Source: Blepharisma japonicum (taxonomy: Eukaryota > Ciliophora > Heterotrichea > Heterotrichida > Blepharismidae). Taken from it: a stretch of DNA of 64,000 nt. Position 1 is the first letter of the stretch, and each line of letters opens with the position of its first letter. The stretch lies in assembly GCA_949751835.1 (NCBI GenBank), contig CATKHK010000024.1, forward strand, positions 310,001-374,000, given 5' to 3'. Below, in pieces: positions 1-10,307 of the stretch. The notes under the pieces were generated by a model. It had not been told where the DNA came from, searched no databases, and saw nothing but the letters and a program-made list of their open reading frames with translations. Position numbers and translations under genes: made by a program.

Positions 1-418
1 AATTATCAGGATTCGACATAAGAGTTTTAACTAATTTCTCTTCGTTTTTTAAACCCTTTTTTAGATTCTCAATTTGACTTTTCTGGGTGCTGATTTTTTC
101 AAGTAGAGAAGCTAATTATAAGTTACCTTCGTAAGACTGTTTTCCACTTCCAAAGATTGCTCCAACTGAGAGCCTAGATTTTAAAACGTATTCTTGGCCC
201 ACTGATGGCCTACTTTTAGGGAGGCTGACTATTTTTCTTCCTTGGCTTAATGGTCGATCTCGACGCATGGCTGTTGGGGTAGTTGCTGAATTTCTCGCAC
301 TTGATTTTTGTTCATAAGGGGTTGTATCAACAATTAATTGATCTTGGCTTATATGGAACCCTAGAGAAGTTTTGGATTCCTCTTGACTATTTTAGAATTA
401 CTTTTCGTCCGAATCCAT
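1..418 (-). CDS. 5' part of a coiled-coil protein (partial)
   Basis: The gene starts at the ATG on 418 and runs off the left edge of the window. Two 15-nt introns (387-401 and 112-126) must be removed to keep it open; without them TAA or TAG stops interrupt the frame. The spliced product begins MDSDENQEESKTSLGFHISQ and continues as a Ser/Arg-rich, probably disordered region. It then turns into a Lys/Glu/Gln heptad-like stretch (LLEKISTQKSQIENLKKGLK) that looks like the start of a coiled coil. I do not recognise the family. It is divergent from the transposase gene, with 312 nt between the two starts. Confidence 0.75.
112..126 (-). other. 15-nt intron
   Basis: On the minus strand this reads GTAACTTATAATTAG. 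Removing it joins TAC GAA G to CT TCT and avoids the TAA inside it. A is at position 10. Confidence 0.85.
387..401 (-). other. 15-nt intron
   Basis: On the minus strand this reads GTAATTCTAAAATAG. Removing it joins GAA AA to T CAA GAG and bypasses an in-frame TAA. A is at position 10. Confidence 0.85.
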
Positions 419-730
419 CCAATATATTAATGAATTATAGATAATTATACTCCACCTACAAAAAACTTTTAAGCTCAGATTTATCAATTATACATAAATT
501 GATTATTATATGAATTTATTATTTTATTTGTTTTAAAATTATTTTGTAAAGAGAAATAAATAGCTGCTAAATATAGATATTATTTATACTTTTTATATCT
601 TTTAATAATATAAGTTATTCTTAGCAAATTTATTCTTTCCTAATACCAAGTAAAATTTTGCTAAAATACATTAATATAAATATATTTCTTCGATTAGTTT
701 TTTCTTAATTTATAATTTTTCGGGGCCAAT
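419..730. promoter_or_regulatory. Divergent intergenic region
   Basis: This AT-rich stretch lies between the starts of the partial minus-strand gene and the transposase, so it must hold both promoters. No repeat, terminal inverted repeat or other conserved motif was recognised by eye. Confidence 0.3.
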
Positions 731-2449
731 ATGCAAAAAATGGATGAATTAAATTTAAATGACCCATGAGAAGACTTAGAAGAAAGCAAGGGTGAAAAAG
801 ATCAACAAGAAGAATCTGATGAAAAAATGGCTAATGAAAAGCCTGCTTCAACTCGAAAACAAAGACCCTTAAAATTAACTGCTGAGCAAAAGCAGGAAAT
901 AGTTATGCGTTATCGCTACCTCAAGGTCAACAGAAGAGCTCTAGCAAAAGAATATGGCATTGGAATGTCTACTTTTGGCGAAATAATAAAAAAAGCGGGG
1001 CAACTCAAAAATGAAGTTGACTCAGAAAAATGCCCCGAACTCATCGAAAGCCGGAAAATAATTTCAAAAAATCACAACCCCGTTCTAGAAAAAGCACTTG
1101 TAATCTGGTGCAATCAATGATATAATGCAGGCAAAATTATAATGGAAAATGAAATTAGTGAAAAAGCTATACAGTTCCATTTAAAATTAAAAGCATTTGG
1201 AGAGCAACCAGATTTTAGCGCTTCATGGAGTTGGACCAAAAATTTCATAGCAAGGAATGACTTGGGAAAAATTGGCAGCCCAATTAGGACACCTATTAGC
1301 CAAGAAAATGAGCTAAAAATCTTTTTAAATCAGCTCAATATTATGATTGAAAATGAAAAATATTCTCCAGAACAAATTTATACCTGCGATGAATCAAGCA
1401 TTTTCTGGCAAACACTGCCAAGTGGACTATCGTCCAAGTTAAAAGAAGAATGAAAGCTGAGGCTTTCAAAAAGTAGAGTTAAATCTCTATTATGTTGCAA
1501 TGCTTCTGGCTCACATAGGTTGCCTTTGCTAATTGCAGGAGATTTCCATAAGCCTATTGGCGATCACTGGCCATGCTTATGAATTTATAACAATAAAGGT
1601 ATTATAACAAACCCAATATTTGAGAGCTGATTAAACAACCAATTTATCCCTTCTATGAAAAAACATATGGAGTCAAAAAATCTGCCTCAAAAAGCAATAC
1701 TTTTGTTGGATAATGCACCAATTCATAATCTTTCCAAAGCAGCGAACACAAAGGATGTAAAAATTGTATACTACCCTCAAAATATTGTACACCTTGCACA
1801 GCCATTAAGCCAAGATTCAATAAAAACTTTTAGGAAAATTTTCAGACTCAAGATACTTAAACTGCTTTTTAAACACTCAAAAGAGCATTCAGGACTCAAT
1901 TTGGAGAAAATGATTGTTTATTTCTTGGCGAAATTTGATTTGAGACAGTGCGCCTACTATTTAGCTGAAAGCTGAAATGAAATCCCTGATACTATCATAA
2001 AAAGTGATTGAAAAGCCCTCGGAATGAACATTTTTATTAATTATGTGCATATTTTGGATGACTCTATGGACAAAATATTATATGAATGTAGAGAAACACT
2101 TAGCATGAGTGATAAAGATGTTGAAGAATATTTGGAGAAAGATAATATTTTTGATAGGGAAGAAGATTTGTTGACTGATGACGAAATTATTGAACAAGTT
2201 GCAAATTATAAAAAAGAAAGTACGGTAGAGAATTATGAAAATTTTAGAGTTTCTCATGATGATGCTGTTAAAGCCTTGAAAATGGTTGTAAAATATTTGG
2301 AGATAGCGCCGATATTAAGTAAAGGTTTTTTGACAAAAGCGAAATACTTGCTTGAAAATTTAGAAGAAAATAAAATTGCATCATTAAAGAGACCAAAATT
2401 TCAAGAAGCGTGCGAAATTACTGAAGATGAATGATTTTTGATTAATTAA
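731..2449 (+). CDS. pogo/Tigger-type DDE_1 transposase
   Basis: The single 572-aa frame runs from ATG 731 to TAA 2449. It has no intron or frameshift, with five or more TGA codons read as Trp. An acidic N-terminus is followed by a Psq-like helix-turn-helix (about residues 40-85, LTAEQKQEIVMRY...LAKEYGIGMST), a CENP-B/Tc5-type second HTH (about 112-180) and a DDE_1 catalytic core. In the core, D220 sits in YTCDESSIFW, D327 in LLLDNAPIH, and the third-Asp motif, usually QPMDQG, reads QPLSQDSI, with S360 at the expected Asp and Asp at 362. The family cuts and pastes DNA at TA sites, and domesticated members bind chromatin. No terminal inverted repeats were seen, and the frame is clean. Either a recently active element or a host-maintained gene is possible. 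Confidence 0.9.
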
Positions 2450-2996
2450 TGCTTCATTAAATTACACTTTATTAGAGTTTAGTATTAGCTTATAATGCTT
2501 GAAATTATGCTTTTTAGTTATTAATTCTATAGAAAATTGGAAAGGGTATCATAAAGAATTTAGCTAAGCTAGCAGAGCCAAACTTAATGAATTGGGTTAA
2601 AATATCCTGACAGCTAAAAATGGTTAGAGGGCCGAATTAATAATTAGCAGATTAAAATAATTCTCTAGAAAAAGTATATTACAATCGTGAAAAGTATGCT
2701 TCGAACATTTATTCGAGTTAGAGAGAAATAAAAACAAGACGCCATTAAACTTATGACCCAAAGATATTGATATTAATAAGACAACTAAAACAATTTTCAT
2801 TGTTCCAGAATAATACTCAAAATATATAACAACAAATTTCATTTTTGAAATTAAAAGTTAGTTTATATAAACGCAGCTTCTAGTATCTGCTTTACTTGCA
2901 AAAATTAAGAGCGCCGATACTGAGGCCTCAACCATTAAGATTATTCTAGACTCTTCCATTTTAGAGATAAGCCTAAAGCACGTGCATTTTTATATT
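2450..2996. other. Intergenic region with a possible coding remnant
   Basis: No intact gene was found in this 547-nt stretch. If TGA is Trp, about 2670-2812 on the + strand has a roughly 50-codon open stretch without ATG (it contains ELERNKNKTPLNLWPKDIDI), which could be a decayed exon. No inverted repeat matching the 5' side of the transposase was seen. Confidence 0.3.
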
Positions 2997-4430
2997 ATGG
3001 ATATATCTAACGACGGTGGTATTCTCAAAGAAATTCTTGTGGAAGGCTCTGGTGAATTCCCGAAGCCTGGCGATGATGTCGAGGTCCATTACAGAGGAAC
3101 TTTAGAAGATGGGACCGAATTTGATTCTTCTATATCTCGTGGCACTCCATTTGCATTCAAACTAGGCCAAGGATCTGTGATTAAAGGCTGGGATCAAGGA
3201 GTAGCTACTATGCGAGTTGGAGAAAAATCAATTTTGACCTGCAGATCTGATTACGCATACGGAGACAATGGAATGCCACCTAAAATTCCTAAGAAGGCTA
3301 CCTTGAAATTCGAAGTTGAGCTCTTAAGAATCAAAGAAGCTGACGAAGAAGACAAAAGCGAACTTGAATACCACGTCAGAGTTGAAAGAGCTAAAAAACT
3401 TAAAGAGCAAGGCAATGAAGAAGTGAAAAAAGGACAATATTTAGAAGCTAGGGACAAATTTTACAAAGAAGCTTTATCTTATATAGAAGATGACCCACTC
3501 GATCAAGAAGATGTAAATGAAACTTCAAGAGAGCTAAAAACCTTAAAAACACAGCTTTATTCAAATTTAGCTATTTGCAATGTAAAACTAGGAGAATGGG
3601 GAGAAGCCATTAAAAATTGCAATGAGGCATTAAAAATTGAGCCAAGCAACATAAAAGTCCTCTTCAGAAGAGCAAGTGCAAGAGTAAACTTTGGGCTTCC
3701 TGAAGAAGCTTTAGAAGATTGCAAAGCAGGGCTAGCAATTGAGCCTGAAAACGCTGACTTCAAAGTCTTAAGATCCAGAATTAACCAAAGACTTAAAGAA
3801 GAAAAAGAAAAAGACAAAAAACGATATGGGAATATGTTTTCCAAGCTTTCTATGTATGAAGAAAAAAAGATGCCTGAAAGACCTTACCAAATCCCGGCTG
3901 AACCTAATCCAAATAATCCAAAATGCTTCTTTGACATTACTATAGGTAATTCTGCTCCACGAAGAGTTGTATTTGAACTCTTTGCAGATGTAGTCCCAAG
4001 AACTGTCGAAAACTTCAGATCTCTATGCACTGGAGAAAAAGGAGCCACTCCTAGAGGTGTCCCACTATCTTACCAAAATTCAATTTTCCACAGAGTTATC
4101 AAAGGGTTTATGATGCAAGGAGGCGATTTCACAAACTTCAACGGCACTGGTGGAGAAAGCATATACGGTGAGAAATTTGAAGATGAAAACTTCAGGATTC
4201 ATCATACACAGCCAGGACTGCTTTCTATGGCCAACGCTGGAAAAAACACAAATGGTTCTCAATTTTTCATCACTTTTGAAGCGACTCCACATTTAGATGG
4301 AAAACATGTGGTATTTGGAAGAGTCATTGAAGGAATGGAAGTGTGCAGAGACGTTGAAAATTTGAAAACTGGAGACCAAGACAAACCTACAGAAGAAGTC
4401 AAAATTTTGCAATGCGGGCAGCTAAGTTAA
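2997..4430 (+). CDS. Dual immunophilin: FKBP-TPR-cyclophilin
   Basis: This 477-aa protein carries two kinds of peptidyl-prolyl isomerase. Residues ~18-115 are an FKBP domain with the usual pocket residues visible (Y32, D43, V61-I62, W65, Y86/Y88). Residues ~125-270 are three TPR motifs of the HSP90-binding immunophilin type. Residues ~306-474 are a cyclophilin with FHRVI and GFMMQGGDF. The position equal to human CypA W121 is His ([12 protein letters not shown]), as in Cyp40, which is linked to weak cyclosporin binding. The order FKBP-TPR-CyP matches the dual-family immunophilin (FCBP) known from Toxoplasma. I use ATG 2997; an upstream GTG at 2982 is in frame but is unlikely to be the start. 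The 3' end converges on the next gene with 20 nt between stops. Confidence 0.93.
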   Translation: MDISNDGGILKEILVEGSGEFPKPGDDVEVHYRGTLEDGTEFDSSISRGTPFAFKLGQGSVIKGWDQGVATMRVGEKSILTCRSDYAYGDNGMPPKIPKKATLKFEVELLRIKEADEEDKSELEYHVRVERAKKLKEQGNEEVKKGQYLEARDKFYKEALSYIEDDPLDQEDVNETSRELKTLKTQLYSNLAICNVKLGEWGEAIKNCNEALKIEPSNIKVLFRRASARVNFGLPEEALEDCKAGLAIEPENADFKVLRSRINQRLKEEKEKDKKRYGNMFSKLSMYEEKKMPERPYQIPAEPNPNNPKCFFDITIGNSAPRRVVFELFADVVPRTVENFRSLCTGEKGATPRGVPLSYQNSIFHRVIKGFMMQGGDFTNFNGTGGESIYGEKFEDENFRIHHTQPGLLSMANAGKNTNGSQFFITFEATPHLDGKHVVFGRVIEGMEVCRDVENLKTGDQDKPTEEVKILQCGQLS

Positions 4431-4450
4431 ATAAGTTTAAAATTATTTTA

Positions 4451-4714
4451 TTATTTGTGGCTTCTATAATCAATATGTGGATTTGGAATGAAATCATTAT
4501 TTTCAGGCTTTATAGGCATAATTTCTAACTCAGTTTTCATTTTGAGGTTTGGGTTTTTCTCAAGTTTTTGTCGCATTCTTTCTCTGTCTACCAAAATGTT
4601 CTTCTTTCTGTTGGCACTTGATTTTTTTTGGTCAAGCAAAACACTTATGGGGATTGATGCAGCAATTACTGCACTCACTCCGAGGACAATTTTGGCATAT
4701 TTTAGGTTATTCAT
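4451..4714 (-). CDS. Small single-pass membrane protein
   Basis: This 87-aa protein has a short N-terminus and then a hydrophobic segment at about residues 8-27 (IVLGVSAVIAASIPISVLL). A charged Lys/Arg/Glu-rich tail follows. The shape fits a small mitochondrial or ER assembly factor with one membrane anchor, but I recognise no family. Its stop faces the FKBP-cyclophilin gene at a distance of 20 nt. Plus-strand ORFs over the same DNA are Phe-rich and look like shadows. Confidence 0.6.
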   Translation of the reverse strand: MNNLKYAKIVLGVSAVIAASIPISVLLDQKKSSANRKKNILVDRERMRQKLEKNPNLKMKTELEIMPIKPENNDFIPNPHIDYRSHK

Positions 4715-4919
4715 TTCTTTTGGCGATTTCTTTATAATCGTATAAATGGATTCTGAGAAGATATTATATTAAAATTTGTAAATAAAACAGGAACATTTAG
4801 AAAGGATATTTATAAAATATAAAAAAGAATCTAAAATTTAAAGAAAGACAATCAATAATATTTTTAAATTACTTATATATAATTTAAAAATCAAATGATT
4901 TTATAAATATTAGAATATA

Positions 4920-5141
4920 ATGTCAAGTGAAGAAAGTTTAACAGAGGACATGCTATCAAATAGAAAGAATGATAAAATAAGGGGAATATTGATAGATGAA
5001 GAAAATAAAATAGAGCCAGATATTGATGAAGATTTCGAAATCCCTGCAAAATTAAATTTTATTCATTATTTCTGCATCTTACTCGTGATCGGCATATTAG
5101 GATTCACACTTGCAGCAACAATCTATGCCTGGATTAAATAA
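4920..5141 (+). CDS. Small tail-anchored membrane protein
   Basis: A 73-aa protein with an acidic cytosolic-type N-terminus (residues 1-46) and one strongly hydrophobic helix near the C-terminus (about 48-70, YFCILLVIGILGFTLAATIY), ending WIK. This layout is typical of tail-anchored proteins inserted after translation. The family is not recognised. It is an intact short ORF with AT-rich DNA on both sides. Confidence 0.6.
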   Translation: MSSEESLTEDMLSNRKNDKIRGILIDEENKIEPDIDEDFEIPAKLNFIHYFCILLVIGILGFTLAATIYAWIK

Positions 5142-5355
5142 TTACAAAAAGCAGCTAATTGAATAGACTCTCTATTTTTAAGCTTATCAATCTTTTCAAA
5201 GCAGTATATACGATTTACTCATCATCTTTCTTATTCAAATTTTTATGTTAATTTAATATCAAAAATTCTGAATAATTATAGTTATCACAAAAACATATTT
5301 ATAGTTTTTATACCGTTATCATTAGATGTCAAAATAATATATTGTGGCTATAAAT

Positions 5356-7032
5356 ATGAGAGTCAAGCATTTAAGCTATGTCTCTGCCGGTGGCAAAGGT
5401 TTATTAGGAAAAACTGTAGGATCGATGCTAAGGGAAACAGCTCACAAGCACCCAAAAGTTGATGCCCTTGTAAGTGTTGCTGAAAACACTAGATGAACTT
5501 ATAAAGAATTGCTTGATAGATCAGAAACTATAGCAGAAGCTTTTGTTGCTCTTGGTCTCCCAAGACAATCAAGAGTAGGAATTTTTGCTCCAAACTGTAA
5601 AGATTGGACACTGACTATGTGCGCAGCAGCGTTGGCTGACTTAATTCTTGTAAATGTCAACCCTTCTTCCCAGGTAACGGAATTAGAATACGCATTGAAT
5701 AAAGTTCAAGTAGATACACTAATCATGCCATCCCATCTCAGGCACAACAACTACATCGGGATGATTGAAGCACTTGCCCCTGAAATCCACGACTCAAAGA
5801 TAGGAGAACTCAATTCAGCCAAATTGCCTCACTTAAGACGAGTCATTTTAACTGATAATAAGCAGCATAAAGGTATGATGAAGTTTGATGATCTTTACAA
5901 TCTTAAAAGTGACGAATATTTAAATAGAACCCAAAATGTTAACTTTGAAGATCCTTATAATATACAATTTACATCTGGAACTACTGGAAAGCCTAAAGCA
6001 GCTACTTTATCTCATCATAATGTGCTGAATAATGGCTATTATATTGGCGAAACCTTAAAATACACTCACCACGACAAAGTTTGCATTTCAGTGCCACTTT
6101 ATCACTGCTTTGGCATGGTTATTGGAAACCTTGCTTGCATTACTCATGGGTCAACTATGGTATATCCTGATGCAGGATTCAACCCAGTCGCAAGCATGGA
6201 TGCTGTAGAAAACGAAAAAATCACTTCAATTTATGGCGTCCCAACTATGTTTATTGGCTATTTGAAAGAGCAAGAAAGGAAGAAAAGGAAGATTGATTCA
6301 TTAAGAACTGGTGTTGTTGCAGGATCCATTTGTACTGCAGAGCTGATGAAGAAAATGGTAGACCAGCTGCATGTCCCAAACATCACCAACTGCTATGGGA
6401 TGACTGAGACCAGCCCAGTTTCTTTCCAGTTACATCCAAATGCAGACTTCGAAAAAAGAATTTCAACAGTAGGAGAAATTCACCCACACGGCGAAGCAAA
6501 AATTATTGACCATAATGGACAAATCGTCGAAAGAGGAGAAATTGGTGAAATCTGCACAAGAGGCTACTTTGTCATGAAATATTACTGGGGAGACCAGAAA
6601 GCTACAAATGAAGCTATTGATGCTGACAGATGAATGCATACAGGAGATCTAGGAATAATGGACGAGCATGGGTTTGTTAAAATCGTTGGAAGAAGCAAAG
6701 ATATGATTATTAGAGGAGGGGAAAATATTTATCCAGCTGAAGTCGAAAATTTCTTGCAAAGCCACCCAGACATTGAAGATGTATCAGTCATTGGGATCCC
6801 TGATGAGAAATTCGGAGAGCAGGTGTGCGCCTGGATCAAAATGAAGCCAGATAAGACACCTCTTAATCACGAAAGCATTACGCAGTTTTGCAGAGGAAAA
6901 ATCGCTCAATATAAAATCCCGAAAATCATTAAGATTGTGGATGCATTCCCATTAACGGTATCAGGGAAGGTCATGAAATATGTGATGAGACTTGAGCAGC
7001 AGAAAGAAATGGAGCTTAAGCATAAAGAATAA
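5356..7032 (+). CDS. Medium-chain acyl-CoA synthetase, ACSF2-like
   Basis: The 558-aa protein belongs to the ANL adenylating family and activates a fatty acid to acyl-AMP and then acyl-CoA. It has the ATP-binding P-loop TSGTTGKPK (206-214), the NCYGMTETSPV A5 motif, W426-x-HTGDLG (A7) and GRSKDMIIRGGENIYPAEVE (A8), plus the C-terminal Lys motif PLTVSGKVMK. The invariant Trp before HTGD is a TGA codon (6631-6633), as is W47 in the N-terminal region; reading them as stops would cut the gene in three. The region INPSSQVTELEYALNK is typical of ACSF2. The N-terminus MRVKHLSYVSAGGKG is basic and free of acidic residues, so mitochondrial import is likely. Confidence 0.93.
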
Positions 7033-7066
7033 AAGGCTTCGCCTCATAATTCTTTTAAAATCTCAG

Positions 7067-7957
7067 TTAAAATGTATTAAGTTCATCCATCTTATTTCCA
7101 TCGTCAGAAAGAAAACTTACTCTGGTCGATCTTATCTTTCCATTGCCTCTCCACCAACTGGCTACAGCTAGTTTTACGCTTTCTGTGCATCCGTATATAA
7201 TCGCATTAAGCAGCCCATTGATGCAAATCCCGACTCCTGATATCAGGACTAAAGCAAATTCAGGATCTTCATCAAAGTAATCATGGATCCTGTTTATTGT
7301 GACAGGAGTTTGGCAAATAATCAGAATAAGTGGGTATAATAAGAGTTTTCTTATAAGCTGCCTTCTAGTAAATTCTTCTTCGTTTATGTTTGAGATTTCT
7401 CGGTTTATTTTTATAATAACTTTGAGATAGACTATGAGGTTAAAAGGAATGACTAGTCAGAGGGGAATATAATATATCAATAGGCGGAGGATCGTTTCTT
7501 GAGCACGATCTTTATCGGTTCTGACCCAGCACCAGCTATTAGCATTGCCATAGCTTTCTGTGATAAAAGGAGCTATTGAGGCTATCAAGGCAAGCCCACA
7601 AGCATACACTATGTAAGGCTTGTGGTAAATGCTGATATCCTTATATTCTCGAATTGCAGATTTATACAGGGCATGAGCTATTGCAGAAGTTCAAAGGACT
7701 CCTGAAAGTGTAAAGAATGAAATCAGGAATGCTTGAGCTTGGCATATGATATCGTCAAGATAACTTGGCAAAAAGAATGAAAGAGATGTGCCTGCATCTA
7801 CTAATGCTAAGTAGGTGACTAACTTGAATTGAAAAATCTGGAGATCTTTGAAGCTCAAATAAACAATGCAAATAAAAATTGAGCCAGCTAAGCTCAATGC
7901 TGATATTGATGCGTAGATTATGAATAGAATTTCATTTTGGTTCTCTGTTAGTCCCAT
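7067..7957 (-). CDS. cAMP-receptor-like (class E) GPCR
   Basis: The 296-aa protein has seven hydrophobic segments. The loop ITESYGNANSWCWV resembles the YG..WCW signature of the Dictyostelium cAR/Crl family (Dicty_CAR). Other family-like parts are the TM3 region with LWTSAIAHALYKS, IPLWLVIPFNLIVYLKV, and a last segment ending GLLNAIIYGCTESVK, which corresponds to NPxxY-type endings. It would be a plasma-membrane receptor coupled to heterotrimeric G proteins; the ligand is unknown. Two Trp codons are TGA. The first ATG in the frame is at 7957; a GTG at 7972 extends the frame but is not a credible start. It converges with the synthetase gene, with 34 nt between stops. Confidence 0.8.
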
Positions 7958-8719
7958 TTGTGAAATATTCACAGGTTTTTAATAAATATGACATACAGAA
8001 AAAATTTAAGGTGTAGATCTTTACTATTGCGCTTGCTATTTTTATTTAATAATAATTTTATTCTAGCGATATTTTAAGATTATAAAATAATAAAAATATA
8101 AATTATTATCACATAAAGATTTAATAAAGACAGGGCTGGTTTGATAGAAACTCTAGTAAGCATTGAATTTTCAATAATGAAATTAAGTCTAATTCAATTA
8201 AAAAATAATTAGAATAATCAAAAAAAATTTTTCCAAAAATTTAAATTTGTGTAATCTTTCATCATACTATTATTGAAAAAATAAATATTTGCATTATTTA
8301 AGTTAAAACAAGAAGATATTTTTAACTTTCAAACGTTTTAAAAACTTAAATGGAATAAAAAAAAACTCACTTGAGGTTATAATAGGATATTATATTTATT
8401 TTAATTTAATGCTGCAAGCATTAAATTTTAAGTTCTTGATATATAGTGGGGTATTCTGTAAATTTTCTAGGTAAATTCAATCAGCTTTTGTTTATAGATT
8501 TTAAATATTTAAAATTTCTGTCACTTCAGTCAAAATAAGTGCGGAATTCAAAATTTGACATGTTTCATGCTTACTAAAGAAGCAAAAAATGTGATTAATA
8601 AATAATATATACCATCAAGATTGTTATTAGTTAAATTCCCCATTAAACCTGACTTTAATTTGTAATTTTAAGAAATAATTTAGCCAGTATAGTAATCATT
8701 TTTTTTATACAAGTCAAGT
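7958..8719. other. Intergenic region, AT-rich
   Basis: This 762-nt stretch lies between the divergent GPCR and kinase genes. It is very AT-rich and full of stops in all frames. It must include both promoters. No repeat or RNA gene was recognised. Confidence 0.3.
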
Positions 8720-10153
8720 ATGATTTCAGTATTTGAAGAAGCTGATCGCCAAGCCAATCCAAGCTTTGAATTTTGACAAGAATGCAATTTCTCAAATATT
8801 TCTGATTTACAAAACCACACAGTTTTTGAAGGTGAGCTTGAAATTTTAAAAAATCAAAATCATCTCAAGGCAAAAAAGTTTGTACTTACAACTACTTCTT
8901 TATACGTTTTATCTAAATCCAACCAAATCAAGAAATTCGCGTTTATTGCGTGAAAAACTGTTCAAGCATTCACAGAAGAGAAAGGAGCAGTAAAGAGATT
9001 TGGATTTAGGCTAGGCAAAGGAAGTATTTTTTACGACTTTTATGCACACACAAACAAAGAGCTCGACATATGGCTGAATTTCCTCAATTCAATTTGTATT
9101 TTGTCAGATATTGAAGAGGATTATGTGATTATCAAAAAAATTGGCAAAGGGAATTATGCAAAGGTATATTTGGTCCAAGATGTAGATAACTATGAAGAAT
9201 TCGCTTTGAAATCAATTTCAAAGAAAAAAATATTAAATAGTACTAGAGGGGTCTCAGCAGTCGTCAATGAAATTAATATAATGAAAAAACTACATCATCC
9301 TAACCTAGTCGCAATTCACAGAGTCTATGAAAGCGAAAAACATGTAAATTTGATATTAGACTATGTCAGCGGAGGAGATTTATTTCAAAGGCTGCTTAAA
9401 AAGATCAACTTTACAGAGTATAATGCTTCATGTTTCATCAAAAATCTGCTGGAGGCGTTAAGTTATATGCATGAATTAAAAATTGTCCATAGAGATCTTA
9501 AACCAGAGAATATTCTAATGATGTCCACTGAAGATGACACAAAAATCAAACTTGTGGATTTCGGGCTTGCCTGTGAAATAAAAAACAATGGGTTTTTGAA
9601 ATGCGGGTCGCCTGGATATGTAGCCCCAGAAATATTGAGAAACATGCCCTATGGGACTAAGATTGATGTTTTTAGCGCTGGGGTAATTCTCTACATTGTG
9701 CTATGTGGAAGAGTCCCGTTTGCTGGAAACGCACAACAAGATGTACTCCAGCAAAATAAGCAGTGCAAAATTTACTTCAAGGCAAAACATTGGAAAAATA
9801 TCTCAAGAACTGGGATAGATTTAGTACTGAGAATGACTGATCCTAACCCAGGCACACGAATTAGTGCAAGAGAAGCTTTAGAGCATCCATGAATTCGTAA
9901 GCAGCAGCAAGCAACTGCCAATTTTGATGGGCTTTCACAGTCCCAGCCCATCAATTTGAATTCAGATGGATTAATTTCGCATGCGATGATGGAAAGAATA
10001 AATAACACAACTCGAGGAGTGACAAATTATCTGCCCTTACCTGTTCCTTTCGTAGGAACAAATAGTGAATCAAAAGAGGAAATTCCAGCCAGTACAAGTA
10101 GAGCGTTTCAGCTTTTATTAAAGCTGAGAAAAGACGATATAACGAGTAACTAA
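8720..10153 (+). CDS. Ser/Thr kinase, CaMK-like, with PH-like N-terminus
   Basis: A 477-aa protein. Residues ~30-125 look like a pleckstrin-homology fold (HTVFEGELEIL, KKFVLTTTSLYVLS, ending in an amphipathic helix ELDIWLNFLNSI). A complete kinase domain follows at ~134-394: GKGNYAKV (142-149), the ATP-binding Lys in FALKSI (K164), HRDLKPEN (257-264), DFG (280-282) and GSPGYVAPE. All catalytic residues are present, so it should be active. The C-terminal ~80 residues are Ser/Asn/Gln-rich with no EF hands. PH plus CaMK-type kinases are common in ciliates. Trp is encoded by TGA at several points, including residue 391 (EHPWIRK, subdomain XI). Confidence 0.88.
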
Positions 10154-10307
10154 TTTTTACACAAAGTTCAACACAAATAACAATTATTTTAAATAATTTG
10201 ACTCAATTATTTTTTGTAATTCAGTTATATAAAATTTATTCTCAAGTAAATTAATTATAAAATCTGGCTAATATTTATATATAATTATATAGAAATAAAA
10301 GATAGCA

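Noticed and set aside
2624-2842. 72-codon minus-strand ORF
   Set aside because: Hydrophobic, no family, no ATG context; likely chance frame in AT-rich DNA.
419-2996. Terminal inverted repeats of a complete transposon around the transposase
   Set aside because: No matching inverted ends or TA duplications could be found by eye on either side.
2982-2996. GTG start for the FKBP-cyclophilin gene
   Set aside because: The in-frame ATG 15 nt downstream gives a natural start; non-ATG starts are not expected.
4488-4745. Plus-strand ORF over the small membrane protein
   Set aside because: It is antisense to a better minus-strand frame with a clear single membrane helix and charged tail; the plus frame reads as low-complexity Phe/Ser.
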